Of a DNA stretch of 64,000 bases, positions 50,727-60,646 are shown in pieces; the stretch's first letter is position 1; every line of letters begins with the position of its first letter. Source of the DNA: CAMDHY01 sp046156265 (GTDB taxonomy: Bacteria; Pseudomonadota; Alphaproteobacteria; Rhizobiales; Segnochrobactraceae); contig NZ_JAWDIR010000045.1 of assembly GCF_046156265.1 (NCBI RefSeq), forward strand, positions 1-64,000, given 5' to 3'. The notes beneath the pieces were generated by a model. The model saw only the letters and a program-made list of their open reading frames with translations. It ran no database searches and was not told the DNA's origin. A program made the position numbers and the translations under genes.

Positions 50727-51817
50727 TGGCCGAACGGGCGGTGCGCGTCCTCTATATCGACGACGACGCCGGCCTGGCGCGGCTCGTGCAGAAGCACCTT
50801 CAGCGACGCGGCTACCACGTCGAGACCGCCCCCGATGGCGATGCGGGGCTCGCCCGCATCGCGGCGGGCGGTGTCGACGTCGTCGCCCTCGACCACTACA
50901 TGCCCGGCCGCGACGGGCTATCGACCCTCGCCGCCATCCGCGGGATGACCGATCCGCCGCCCGTCGTCTACGTCACCGGCACCCAGGAGGGCAGCGTCGC
51001 CGTCGCGGCCCTGAAGGCCGGCGCCGTCGACTATGTCGTCAAGGACGTGCAGGGGGAGTTCCTCGAACTCCTGCAGGCCGCCATCGACGGCGCTTTGGAG
51101 ACGGTGCGCGTCCGCCGCGAGCGCGATGCCGCCGAGGCCGAGCTGCGCGCCTCGCGCGACCGCTTCGAGGCGCTCGCCACCGAGCGGGCGGTGCTCCTCA
51201 ACGAGGTCAACCACCGCGTCGGCAACAGCCTGCAGCTGATCGCCGCCCTGCTGCAGCTGCAGTCGACCGCCGCCAGCAACCAGGAAATCCGCGACGCACT
51301 GTCGGAGGCGCGCAACCGCGTCATCGCGGTCGCGCAGGTGCACCGGCGCCTCTATGCCTCCGGCCAGGTCCACACGGTGGGTGTCGACCAGTATCTCGGC
51401 TCGCTCGTCTCCGACATCCGCCTCGCCGGCCACGCCGAGCGCTCGGCTGCGATGATTTCGGTCGAGGCCGAGCCGATCGAGATCGAGCCAGACCGCGCCG
51501 TCGCCCTCGGCGTCGTCGTCACCGAACTCATCCTCAACGCCCAGAAATACGCCTATCCCGACGGCAGCGGGCCGGTCCGGGTGCGCTTCGGCTGCCGCGA
51601 GAGCCGCGAGTGCGACCTCATCGTCGAGGACGACGGCGTCGGCTTCGATGCCGGCGGCGCGCCGCGCTCCACCGGCCTCGGCCGGCGCATCGTCGCGGCG
51701 ATGGCCGCCAAGCTCGGCGGCGAGATCGTCTTCGACCCCGTCGAGCGCGGCACCCGCGTCCGCCTGTCCTTCCCGCTGAAGCTCGACACCAGCGGCGCCG
51801 AGGCGATGGCGAGCTGA
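50726..51817 (+). CDS. Receiver-HisKA_2 (HWE-like) hybrid histidine kinase
   Basis: A 363-residue soluble protein with an N-terminal receiver (Asp56 in ALDHYMPGRDG, IDDDAG pocket, Lys106 in VVKDVQG) joined by a coiled coil (about 125-155) to a HisKA_2 kinase: LLNEVNHRVGNSLQLIAALLQLQS with His163, then TELILNAQKYAYP and VEDDGVGFD. This receiver-kinase order makes it an output of the upstream pair: input phosphate on the receiver may gate kinase activity toward another target, perhaps a PhyR-type general stress regulator, not in the window. The ATG at 50726 overlaps the previous stop (TGATG). Confidence 0.9.
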   Translation: MAERAVRVLYIDDDAGLARLVQKHLQRRGYHVETAPDGDAGLARIAAGGVDVVALDHYMPGRDGLSTLAAIRGMTDPPPVVYVTGTQEGSVAVAALKAGAVDYVVKDVQGEFLELLQAAIDGALETVRVRRERDAAEAELRASRDRFEALATERAVLLNEVNHRVGNSLQLIAALLQLQSTAASNQEIRDALSEARNRVIAVAQVHRRLYASGQVHTVGVDQYLGSLVSDIRLAGHAERSAAMISVEAEPIEIEPDRAVALGVVVTELILNAQKYAYPDGSGPVRVRFGCRESRECDLIVEDDGVGFDAGGAPRSTGLGRRIVAAMAAKLGGEIVFDPVERGTRVRLSFPLKLDTSGAEAMAS

Positions 51818-51839
51818 GGCCCGGCCGGCGCAAATGAGA

Positions 51840-51904
51840 ACGGCGGCGCAAGGCGCCGCCGTCGTCACAACATGCAGAAGGAGGCCCGGCCTCGCAGCCG
51901 GGCC
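51840..51904. terminator. Two hairpins between convergent kinase and ilvC genes
   Basis: A 10-base stem with an AAG loop (51840-51862) and an 8-base stem GGCCCGGC/GCCGGGCC (51883-51904) fill the 95-base gap between convergent genes. Neither has a long T run. Their place suggests that they end transcription from both sides. Confidence 0.5.
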
Positions 51905-51912
51905 GTCTCCGC

Positions 51913-52932
51913 TCAGTTCTTCGTCTTGTCGACCAGCGCCTTCGCCTTGATCCACGGCATCATGTCGCGAAGCCGGGCGCCGACCTCCTCGATCGGATGG
52001 CCGGCCATGGCGGCGCGGGTCGCCTTGAACGAGGTCTGGTTGACCTTGTTCTCGAGCATCCAGTCGCGGGTGAACTTGCCGGACTGGATGTCCTTCAGCA
52101 CCTTGCGCATCTCCGCCTTCGTCTCATCGGTGATGATGCGAGGGCCGGTGACGTACTCGCCGAACTCGGCGGTGTTGGAGATCGAGTAGTTCATGTTGGC
52201 GATGCCGCCCTCGTAGATGAGGTCGACGATCAGCTTCACCTCGTGCAGGCACTCGAAGTAAGCCATCTCCGGAGCATAGCCGGCCTCGACCAGCGTCTCG
52301 AAGCCGGCCTTGATGAGCTCGACGAGGCCGCCGCAGAGCACGACCTGCTCGCCGAACAGATCGGTCTCGCATTCCTCGCGGAACGTTGTCTCGATGATGC
52401 CGGCGCGGCCGCCGCCGATGGCGCTCGCATAGGACAGGCCGAGATCATGGGCGTTGCCGGAGGAATCCTGCGCGATCGCGATCAGGCAGGGCACGCCGCC
52501 GCCGCGCTGGTACTCCGAGCGCACCGTGTGGCCGGGACCCTTGGGGGCGACCATCAGCACGTCGAGGTCGGCGCGCGGCTCGATCAGGTTGAAGTGGACG
52601 TTGAGGCCGTGCGCGAAGAGCAGCGCGGCGCCCTGCTTCATGTTGGGGGCGAGGCTCTCGCGGTAGATGTCGCCCTGGAGCTCGTCGGGGGTGAGCATCA
52701 TCACCACGTCGGCCCACTTGGCGGCGTCGGCGGGGCTCATCACCGGCAGACCGGCGGCCTCGGCCTTCTTGGCCGTGGGGGAGCCCGGACGCAGCGCCAC
52801 CGCCACCTCCTTGACGCCCGAGTCCTTCAGGTTCAGCGCATGGGCGTGGCCCTGGCTGCCGTAGCCGACGATGGCGACCTTCTTGCCCTTGATGAGGTTC
52901 AGGTCGGCATCCCGATCGTAGTAGACGCGCAT
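51913..52932 (-). CDS. ilvC: Ketol-acid reductoisomerase (class I)
   Basis: A 339-residue NADPH enzyme of valine, leucine and isoleucine synthesis, isomerising and reducing acetolactate or acetohydroxybutyrate. The N-terminal VAIVGYGSQGHAHALNL binds NADPH; APKGPGHTVRSEY and the C-terminal knot with the Mg ligands (TTFREECETDLFGEQ) and YSISNTAEFGEYV are complete. Class I length. It is the last gene of ilvI-ilvH-ilvC, separated from ilvH by 164 bases that contain a strong hairpin. Confidence 0.97.
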   Translation of the reverse strand: MRVYYDRDADLNLIKGKKVAIVGYGSQGHAHALNLKDSGVKEVAVALRPGSPTAKKAEAAGLPVMSPADAAKWADVVMMLTPDELQGDIYRESLAPNMKQGAALLFAHGLNVHFNLIEPRADLDVLMVAPKGPGHTVRSEYQRGGGVPCLIAIAQDSSGNAHDLGLSYASAIGGGRAGIIETTFREECETDLFGEQVVLCGGLVELIKAGFETLVEAGYAPEMAYFECLHEVKLIVDLIYEGGIANMNYSISNTAEFGEYVTGPRIITDETKAEMRKVLKDIQSGKFTRDWMLENKVNQTSFKATRAAMAGHPIEEVGARLRDMMPWIKAKALVDKTKN

Positions 52933-53048
52933 CGTTGTTCTGTCCTTGCTTGGGCGGAGTGAGAAGGCTCGGTGGGTGGAGGACCGGCGGCCGCCGGCTC
53001 GGAAGTTCACGCGCGCGTATTAAGCCGGCACGCGCCGCGAAGCAACGC

Positions 53049-53074
53049 GGCCCGCGCCGGGGCTGGCGCGGGCC
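53049..53074. terminator. Strong hairpin between ilvH and ilvC
   Basis: A perfect 10-base stem GGCCCGCGCC/GGCGCGGGCC with a 6-base loop sits right after the ilvH stop codon on the minus strand. No T run follows. It may cause partial termination so that ilvC is expressed at a different level, or protect the ilvIH message. Confidence 0.5.
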
Positions 53075-53096
53075 GTCGTCTTCAAGGTCTGCGGGC

Positions 53097-53642
53097 TCAG
53101 AGGCCCTCGGCGCCGCGGGCTATGGCGGCGATGCCGGTGCGCGACACCTCCACCTTGCCGAGCGCCGCCATCAGGTCGATGAAGCGGTCGATCTCCTCGG
53201 TCAGGCCGGTGATCTCGAACACGAACGACTCGAGCGTCGCGTCCACCGTCTTCACCGCGAAGGCCTGCGCCAGCCGCAGCGCCTCGACGCGCGCCTCGCC
53301 GCGGCCGATCAGCTTGACGAGCGCGAGCTCGCGCTCGATCGCCGCGCCGCCGACGGTGAGGTCGGCGACCCGGTGCACGGGCACAAGGCGCGCGAGCTGG
53401 CTCTTGATCTGCTCGATCACCATCGGCGCGCCGGTGGTGACGATGGTGATGCGCGAGACGTGCTTGTCGTGCTGCGTCTCCGAGACCGTCAGGCTGTCGA
53501 TATTGTAGCCGCGGCCGGAGAACAGCCCGATGACGCGGGCGAGCACACCCGGCTCGTTGTCGACGACGACGGACAGCGTGTGCTTCTCGCTCGGATCGGG
53601 GGCGCGCATCGGGTTCTTCTTCTCTTCCACCTTCATCAGCAT
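53097..53642 (-). CDS. ilvH: Acetolactate synthase small (regulatory) subunit
   Basis: A 181-residue ACT-domain regulatory subunit that conveys valine feedback to acetolactate synthase. The ACT signature HTLSVVVDNEPGVLARVIGLFSGRGYNIDSL starts near residue 21, and the C-terminal ALS_ss_C domain contains ARVEALRLAQAFAVKTVDATLESFVFEITG. It starts 10 bases after the ilvI stop codon. The ATG at 53642 or the one two codons later may be used. Confidence 0.96.
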   Translation of the reverse strand: MLMKVEEKKNPMRAPDPSEKHTLSVVVDNEPGVLARVIGLFSGRGYNIDSLTVSETQHDKHVSRITIVTTGAPMVIEQIKSQLARLVPVHRVADLTVGGAAIERELALVKLIGRGEARVEALRLAQAFAVKTVDATLESFVFEITGLTEEIDRFIDLMAALGKVEVSRTGIAAIARGAEGL

Positions 53643-53652
53643 CGGACCGCCC

Positions 53653-55419
<1,767 letters not shown>

Positions 55420-55477
55420 CGTCTTCACTCCGGCTCGGCTGTTCCCGCCGTCTCCGCCCGCCTGTCGCGCGGGCAAC

Positions 55478-55500
55478 AAAAAAGGCCCCCGAAGGAGCCT
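55478..55500 (-). terminator. Attenuator terminator of the ilvIH leader
   Basis: Read on the minus strand, AGGCTCC, a TTCG loop, and GGGGCCT form a 7-base stem (one G-T pair), directly followed by six T (55478-55483). It lies 59 bases before the ilvI start codon and 31 bases after the stop codon of a leader peptide rich in Leu, Ile and Val. This is a textbook intrinsic terminator in attenuator position. Confidence 0.85.
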
Positions 55501-55525
55501 CGCGTGTGCGCACCACCGTAGACCC

Positions 55526-55585
55526 GGATGGTCATACCATCCCGGCGGCGCGCCTCCCGATTACGATAAGCTTCAGGCTCGTCAT
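55526..55585 (-). CDS. Leader peptide of the ilvIH operon
   Basis: A 17-residue reading frame, MTSLKLIVIGRRAAGMV, from ATG at 55585 to TGA at 55532. Six of the codons are Leu, Ile or Val, the regulating amino acids, and four (Leu-Ile-Val-Ile at residues 6-9) are consecutive. GGATGG/CCATCC (55526-55542) forms a hairpin round its stop codon. Shortage of branched-chain aminoacyl-tRNA should stall the ribosome on those codons and prevent the downstream terminator. Attenuation of ilv operons by such peptides is established in proteobacteria; the antiterminator pairing here was not resolved. Confidence 0.85.
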
Positions 55586-55679
55586 GGGTCTCTCGGTCTT
55601 CCCGCCCGGCGCGTCCGGCCCGGAGGCCTTTGCTGTCCGTCGATTTCGCGGCGGACCCTAGACGCGGCTCCGCAGCCGG

Positions 55680-56645
55680 TCAAGGGGCGATTTCCGGATG
55701 TTGCGAAATCGACGCCGCGGCTTCCGCAATGTTGCGCGGCTCGATCCGGCCCCAGTCGCCCATGCGGTTGCGTAACCAGGTTTCCTGCCGCTTGGCGTAG
55801 CGGCGGGTGTCGACGACGGACCGGCGGATCGCCTCCTCCAGCGCGACCTCCCCGCGGGCTGCGGCGGCGAGCGGCGCGACGCCGATCGCCCGCATCGCCG
55901 GCAGCGCCGGGTCGAGGCCGAGGGCCGCGAAGGCCGCCGCCTCCTCTACGCCACCAGCCGCCACCATCGCCTCGAAGCGCTCGGCGATGCGCTGGTGCAG
56001 CCAGGCGCGGTCGGGGGCGATGACGACGCGGACGGTCGGATCGGGCAGCAGCGGCGGCGGTGGCGGCTCGGCCTGCCATTCGGTGAGCGAGCGGCCGGTC
56101 GCCTCGAACACTTCCAGCGCCCGCATCAGCCGCTGCGGATCGCTGTCGCGCAGACGCGCCGCACTCGCGGGATCACGGGCGGCGAGGCGAGCATGCAGAC
56201 CGACGGGGCCGAGGCAGGCCGCCTGCTGGCGGATCTTCTCGCGCACCGCGTCGGGGATCTCCGGCACCATGGCCAGACCGCGCGTCAGCGCCTCGAAATA
56301 GAGCCCGGTGCCGCCGACGATGATCGCCGGCCGGCCGCTCTCCGCGGCTTCAACCAGCACCGGCGCGAGGTCGGCGAGCCAGCGGGCGACCGAATAGGCC
56401 TGGGCGCCCGCGACGTGCCCGTAGAGGCGGTGCGCCGCGCGCGACTCCTCCTCGGGCGACGGCCGGGCGGTCAGGACCTTGAGCTCGCGGTAGACCTGCA
56501 TGGCGTCGGCATTGACGACGAAGCCGCCGGTGCGCGCGGCGACGGCGAGCGCCAAGGCCGACTTGCCGCTCGCCGTCGGCCCGGCTATCAGGATCGCCCG
56601 CGCGCGCCCCTCCCCGCGTCTCCCCGGGCCCCGGAATTCCTGCAT
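55680..56645 (-). CDS. miaA: tRNA dimethylallyltransferase
   Basis: A 321-residue enzyme adding a dimethylallyl group to N6 of A37 in tRNAs reading codons that start with U. The P-loop IAGPTASGKSA (about residues 20-30), NADAMQVYRELKVLTARPSPEE, HRLYGHVAG, IIVGGTGLYFEALTRG and RRYAKRQETWLRNR are all present. The start codon at 56645 overlaps the start codon of divergent serB by two bases. The gene order miaA/serB divergent is common in Hyphomicrobiales. Confidence 0.95.
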   Translation of the reverse strand: MQEFRGPGRRGEGRARAILIAGPTASGKSALALAVAARTGGFVVNADAMQVYRELKVLTARPSPEEESRAAHRLYGHVAGAQAYSVARWLADLAPVLVEAAESGRPAIIVGGTGLYFEALTRGLAMVPEIPDAVREKIRQQAACLGPVGLHARLAARDPASAARLRDSDPQRLMRALEVFEATGRSLTEWQAEPPPPPLLPDPTVRVVIAPDRAWLHQRIAERFEAMVAAGGVEEAAAFAALGLDPALPAMRAIGVAPLAAAARGEVALEEAIRRSVVDTRRYAKRQETWLRNRMGDWGRIEPRNIAEAAASISQHPEIAP

Positions 56646-57570
56646 GACCCTCGTCGCCACCCTCGTCTCGAACCCGTCCGCGCCCGCCGTCGATGAAACC
56701 GTCCTAGCCGCCGCCCGCGCCGCCCTGCCGGTGCCTGCCGAGGCGACGGTGCTCGCACCCGGTGTCGCGGCGGACCTCGTCTTCGCCGCCGATGGCGCTG
56801 CAGCTGCCGACGGACCGGCCGCCGGCGGCGCGATCCGCGCCATCGAGGACGCGGTGCGCGCAGCACTCCGGGGCCGTCCGATCGACGTCTTCGTGCAGCG
56901 GGCCGCCGGCCGCCGCAAGCGGCTTCTCGTCGCCGACATGGATTCGACCCTGATCGGCCAGGAGTGCATCGACGAGCTCGCCGCCGAGCTCGGGCTGAAG
57001 CCGAAGATCGCGGCGATCACCGAGCGGGCGATGCGCGGCGAGATCGCCTTCGAGCCGGCCTTGCGCGAGCGCGTCGCGCTGCTCGCAGGGCTCGATGCCG
57101 GCGTCGTCGAGACGGTCTGGCGCGAGCGCATCCGCGAGATGCCGGGGGCGGCGACGCTCGCGGCGACGATGCGGGCCAACGGCGGCTACGCGGCGATCGT
57201 CTCGGGCGGCTTCACGGTCTTCACCGAGCGCGTGGCGGCCGCGCTTGGCTTCGACGAGCACAATGCCAACGAGCTCATCATCGAGGCGGGACGGCTGGCC
57301 GGCCGCGTCACCGAGCCGATCCTCGGCCAGGACGCCAAGCGCGAGCGCCTGCACGCGCTCGCCGCCCGCTTTGGCCTGTCTTTGTCGGAGACGCTCGCCG
57401 TCGGCGACGGCGCCAACGACCTCGCGATGATCCGCGATGCGGGCCTCGGCGTCGCGTATCGCGCGAAGCCCGCCGTCGCGGCTGAGGCGGATGCCCGCGT
57501 CGACCACGGGGATCTGACGGCGCTGTTGTACTTCCAGGGGTATCGGGCGGCGGAGTTCGCGGGGGGCTGA
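56644..57570 (+). CDS. serB: Phosphoserine phosphatase
   Basis: A 308-residue HAD-superfamily phosphatase, last step of serine synthesis. The ACT-like N-terminal region precedes the catalytic motif LLVADMDSTLIGQECIDELA with nucleophile Asp98 and Asp100; IVSGGFTVFTERVA gives motif II Ser, KRERL motif III Lys, and VGDGANDLAMI motif IV. The length is usual for the family. It begins at 56644 inside the start codon of miaA, so no untranslated spacer separates the two genes; its promoter must lie within miaA or the message is leaderless. Confidence 0.95.
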   Translation: MTLVATLVSNPSAPAVDETVLAAARAALPVPAEATVLAPGVAADLVFAADGAAAADGPAAGGAIRAIEDAVRAALRGRPIDVFVQRAAGRRKRLLVADMDSTLIGQECIDELAAELGLKPKIAAITERAMRGEIAFEPALRERVALLAGLDAGVVETVWRERIREMPGAATLAATMRANGGYAAIVSGGFTVFTERVAAALGFDEHNANELIIEAGRLAGRVTEPILGQDAKRERLHALAARFGLSLSETLAVGDGANDLAMIRDAGLGVAYRAKPAVAAEADARVDHGDLTALLYFQGYRAAEFAGG

Positions 57571-57576
57571 GGCTGC

Positions 57577-57627
57577 CTCCCCTCCCCCCTCGTGGGGGAG
57601 GTGGCGGGCGAAGCCCGCCGGAGGGGG
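57577..57627. repeat. Family B palindromic repeat downstream of serB
   Basis: CTCCCCTCCCCCCTCGTGGG-type palindrome followed by the mini-hairpin CGGGC-GAA-GCCCG (57605-57617). It is the reverse complement match of the element at 36617-36666, differing at about four positions, two of which form a compensatory pair in the mini-hairpin stem. Located in the 323-base gap between convergent serB and icd. Confidence 0.75.
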
Positions 57628-57682
57628 CCGCCGCGCACAAGCGCGGCGGTACGGCGTCAGAGACAATCGCACCGCGCTTCCG

Positions 57683-57815
57683 CCACCCTCCCCTCGAGGG
57701 GGAGGGTCGTCGCGCCGAAGGCGCGGCGGGGTGGGGTGACCGCGGGCGGCAGCCCGCACACGACTTGCGACGCAGCCGAAGTCGCTGACTTTTCTCGCCG
57801 CCTCCCGGCGGCGTC
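57683..57815. repeat. Dispersed palindromic repeat, family A, copy 2
   Basis: Reverse-complement copy of the element at the window start: 77 of 82 positions match between 57683-57764 and 70-151, with weaker similarity continuing to the hairpin at about 57795-57812. Two further GC hairpins (around 57820-57838 and 57846-57867) follow before the icd stop codon. The gap shows no gene and probably separates convergent transcripts. Confidence 0.75.
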
Positions 57816-57893
57816 ACCCCGCCCCGGCGACCGAAGGTCGCCGACCCGCCCCCTCAAGGGGCGGGTGGGTGCCTACCGGCCAACCGCCGCTGC

Positions 57894-59114
57894 TTACTTC
57901 CAGCTCGCCATCTTCGCTTCGAGATTCGAGGCGATCTTCTCGAGGAAGCCGGTGGTCGACAGCCAGCTCTGGGTGTCGCCGACGAGGAGCGCCAGGTCCT
58001 TCGTCATGTAGCCGGCCTCGACCGTCTCGATGCAGACCTTCTCCAGCGTCTCGGCGAAGCGCTGCAGGTCGGCGTTGCCGTCGAGCTTGGCGCGGTGCAT
58101 CAGGCCCCGCGTCCAGGCGAAGATCGAGGCCATCGAGTTGGTCGAGGTCTCCTCGCCACGCTGGTGCTGGCGATAGTGGCGCGTCACCGTGCCGTGCGCG
58201 GCCTCGGACTCGACCACCTTGCCGTCCGGCGTCATCAGCACCGAGGTCATCAGGCCGAGCGAGCCGAAGCCCTGGGCGACGATGTCGGACTGCACGTCGC
58301 CGTCGTAGTTCTTGCACGCCCAGACATAGCCGCCCGACCACTTCAGCGCCGAGGCGACCATGTCGTCAATCAGCCGGTGCTCGTAGTGGATGCCGTGCTT
58401 GACGAACTCGGTCTTGAACTCGGCGTCGTAGATCTCCTGGAAGATGTCCTTGAAGCGGCCGTCATAGACCTTCAGGATGGTGTTCTTCGTCGAGAGGTAG
58501 ACTGGGTACTTGCGGATCAGGCCGTAGTTGAACGAGGCGCGGGCGAAATCCTTGATGGATTCATCGAGATTGTACATCGCCATAGCGACGCCGGCGCCGG
58601 GGAAGGTGTAGACGTCCTTCTCGATCTTGGTGCCGTCGTCACCGACGAAGGAGATCGTCAGCTTGCCCTTGCCGGGCACCTTGAAGTCGGTGGCGCGGTA
58701 CTGGTCGCCGAAGGCGTGGCGGCCGACGACGATCGGCTGCGTCCAGCCCGGCACCAGGCGCGGCACGTTTTTGCAGATGATCGGCTCGCGGAAGATCACG
58801 CCGCCGAGGATGTTGCGGATGGTGCCGTTCGGCGACCGCCACATGTCCTTCAGGCCGAACTCCTTCACGCGGTCCTCGTCCGGCGTGATGGTGGCGCACT
58901 TCACGCCGACGCCGACCTTCTTGATCGCCTCGGCCGCGTCGACCGTCACCTTGTCGCTGGTGGCGTCGCGATGCTCGACGCCAAGGTCGAAATACTGGAG
59001 GTCGATGTCGAGATAGGGGTGGATCAGCTTGTCCTTGATGAACTGCCAGATGATCCGGGTCATCTCGTCACCGTCGAGCTCGACGACCGGATTCGCCACC
59101 TTGATCTTCGCCAT
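57894..59114 (-). CDS. icd: NADP-dependent isocitrate dehydrogenase
   Basis: A 406-residue homodimeric (eukaryote-type, subfamily II) isocitrate dehydrogenase that oxidatively decarboxylates isocitrate to 2-oxoglutarate in the TCA cycle. The opening VANPVVELDGDEMTRIIWQFIKDKL, TPDEDRVKEFGLKDMWRSPNGTIRNILGG with the substrate-binding Ser/Asn/Arg, KWSGGYVWACKNYDGDVQSD and the NADP-binding EAAHGTVTRHYR are all present. The ATG at 59114 follows GCGAGGACCTC on the minus strand. Confidence 0.97.
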   Translation of the reverse strand: MAKIKVANPVVELDGDEMTRIIWQFIKDKLIHPYLDIDLQYFDLGVEHRDATSDKVTVDAAEAIKKVGVGVKCATITPDEDRVKEFGLKDMWRSPNGTIRNILGGVIFREPIICKNVPRLVPGWTQPIVVGRHAFGDQYRATDFKVPGKGKLTISFVGDDGTKIEKDVYTFPGAGVAMAMYNLDESIKDFARASFNYGLIRKYPVYLSTKNTILKVYDGRFKDIFQEIYDAEFKTEFVKHGIHYEHRLIDDMVASALKWSGGYVWACKNYDGDVQSDIVAQGFGSLGLMTSVLMTPDGKVVESEAAHGTVTRHYRQHQRGEETSTNSMASIFAWTRGLMHRAKLDGNADLQRFAETLEKVCIETVEAGYMTKDLALLVGDTQSWLSTTGFLEKIASNLEAKMASWK

Positions 59115-59320
59115 GAGGTCCTCGCGTGCGTGCGGAAATTGGGTTCGGCGGAAGGATGCGCCGGGGCCTGGAGGACGGCCGTCACGGCGGTGAAGCGGGG
59201 GCGCTATAGCATTCGTCTCGCCCGACGGCCAGAGCGGCTGACTGACAGCCGCGGGAACCATCGCAGGCGCCTCCGGTTGTCGCTGCGAGGCGAGTGGGGC
59301 GGCGAAAGGGAGTTTCAGCG

Positions 59321-59554
59321 ATGGCGCGGTGCGACCAGTGCGGCAATGACTATGACAAGGCCTTCCGGATCGAGATCGGCGGTCGACGGCTGACGTTCGA
59401 TTCCTTCGAGTGCGCGATCGAGATGGCGGCGCCGCGGTGCGAGCACTGCGACTGCCGCATCATCGGTCACGGCGTCGAGGCGGACGGCCGCATGTTCTGC
59501 TGCGCCCACTGCGCCTCCCATGCGGGCGCCGAAGGCCTGCGCGACCGGGCCTGA
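59321..59554 (+). CDS. Small cysteine-rich zinc-binding-type protein
   Basis: A 77-residue protein with nine cysteines arranged as CDQCGN, SFEC, CEHCDC and CCAHC, plus several His residues, a pattern that suggests one or two bound zinc ions. The conserved look of MARCDQCGNDYDKAF, MTF-like TFDSFECAIEMAAPRCEHC and RIIGHGVEADG is familiar from short uncharacterised proteins annotated as hypothetical or metallothionein-like. The ATG at 59321 follows AAAGGGAG. It is divergent from icd. Function unknown. Confidence 0.75.
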   Translation: MARCDQCGNDYDKAFRIEIGGRRLTFDSFECAIEMAAPRCEHCDCRIIGHGVEADGRMFCCAHCASHAGAEGLRDRA

Positions 59555-59593
59555 ACGGCCGGCCGGATGGCCTCCGGCGCAGCGGCCTCCGGC

Positions 59594-60487
59594 TCAGTCG
59601 AGATTGAACTCGACGCTGGTGGAAGGCTCGCCCTGCAGTCCCTTGTAGGTGACGGTGATGATCTGGCCGGGCTTCGGCGGCGTGAGCGGTGAGAACGAGC
59701 CGACCGAGACGAGGTCGCCGGCCTTCAGCGCCTTGCCCTCGGCGGCGAGCTCCTGGGCGACCCAGATGACGGCGTTCAGCGGGTTGCCGAGCACGGCGGA
59801 GCCCGGGGCCGTCGACAGCACCGCGCCGTCGCCGTCGGTCATCACGACTTCAGCGTTGGCGAGAGCCGATACGCCTGCGGGCGAGGTATCGATCGGCGCG
59901 AGTTCGCCGAGCACGCCGAGACGGGCGCCGACGTTGGAGGCCGCCAGTACCGAGGCAGTGAGTTGCTTCGGATCGGCGAGCATCAGGTCGGCGAGCTCGA
60001 TGAACGGCCGCACGCCGGCGATGTGCTGGATCGCCTCTTCCGGCGTGCCGGCGGCGTTGATGCCCTCGTCGGCGACGACCAGCACCATGTCGGCCTCGTA
60101 GACAGGCTTGATGCCGAAGTTCGGCGAGAGCTGCGCCCCGGCGCCGAGGATCATGTCCTGCAGCAGCACGCCGAGCACCGGCGCCGTGGCGCCGAAGCGC
60201 TCCTGCACCGCCTTGTTGGTGAGGCCGGCCTTGTAGCCGACGACGGGGCCGAGGGTCTTGCCGAGATCGGCGACGAGCTTGTTGCGGGCGCAGGCGGCAT
60301 CCGCCGCATCGAGCCCGGTGCCGAACGCCTCGACCGGCTGCTTGGCGAGATAGGCCTTGGCGAAGGCCGCGACCGTCGCGTCGTCCGGGCACGCGGCCAT
60401 GGCTGCGCCCGGCAGCGACAGCGCGAGGGCGGCGGCGACGGCGAGCGGGGCGAGCGTCAGGCGGAGAGTCGACGGGCGGAACGGCAT
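59594..60487 (-). CDS. Exported fumarylacetoacetase/2-keto-4-pentenoate hydratase-like protein
   Basis: A 297-residue protein similar to the MhpD/HpcG hydratases, enzymes that are normally cytoplasmic and hydrate a 2-oxo-4-enoate. The fold is recognisable from VVGYKAGLTNKAVQERFGATAPVLGVLL, the metal-ligand region KPVYEADMVLVV, AIQHIAGVRPFIELADLM, and GNPLNAVIWVAQELAAEGKALKAGDLVSVGSFSP. The first 31 residues are a clear signal peptide ending AMA, so it is predicted to be periplasmic, which is unusual. A hydratase role is doubtful there, since the oxo-enoate substrate and pathway partners are not evident; a binding or different hydrolytic function is possible. Confidence 0.8.
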   Translation of the reverse strand: MPFRPSTLRLTLAPLAVAAALALSLPGAAMAACPDDATVAAFAKAYLAKQPVEAFGTGLDAADAACARNKLVADLGKTLGPVVGYKAGLTNKAVQERFGATAPVLGVLLQDMILGAGAQLSPNFGIKPVYEADMVLVVADEGINAAGTPEEAIQHIAGVRPFIELADLMLADPKQLTASVLAASNVGARLGVLGELAPIDTSPAGVSALANAEVVMTDGDGAVLSTAPGSAVLGNPLNAVIWVAQELAAEGKALKAGDLVSVGSFSPLTPPKPGQIITVTYKGLQGEPSTSVEFNLD

Positions 60488-60646
60488 TTCAGATCCCCAC
60501 GAACTCAAGGCGGCGCGTCCGCCGAGCGCAGACTTTAGCGAGCCGGCTGCGGCGTGCCCAGCCGTCGACGCACGCTCCGCGGCCCAGTGCCGACGGCGGA
60601 CACCGTCGGCCGACCAGGCCTCGAAGCACGTTCGGCTGGCGGATCG

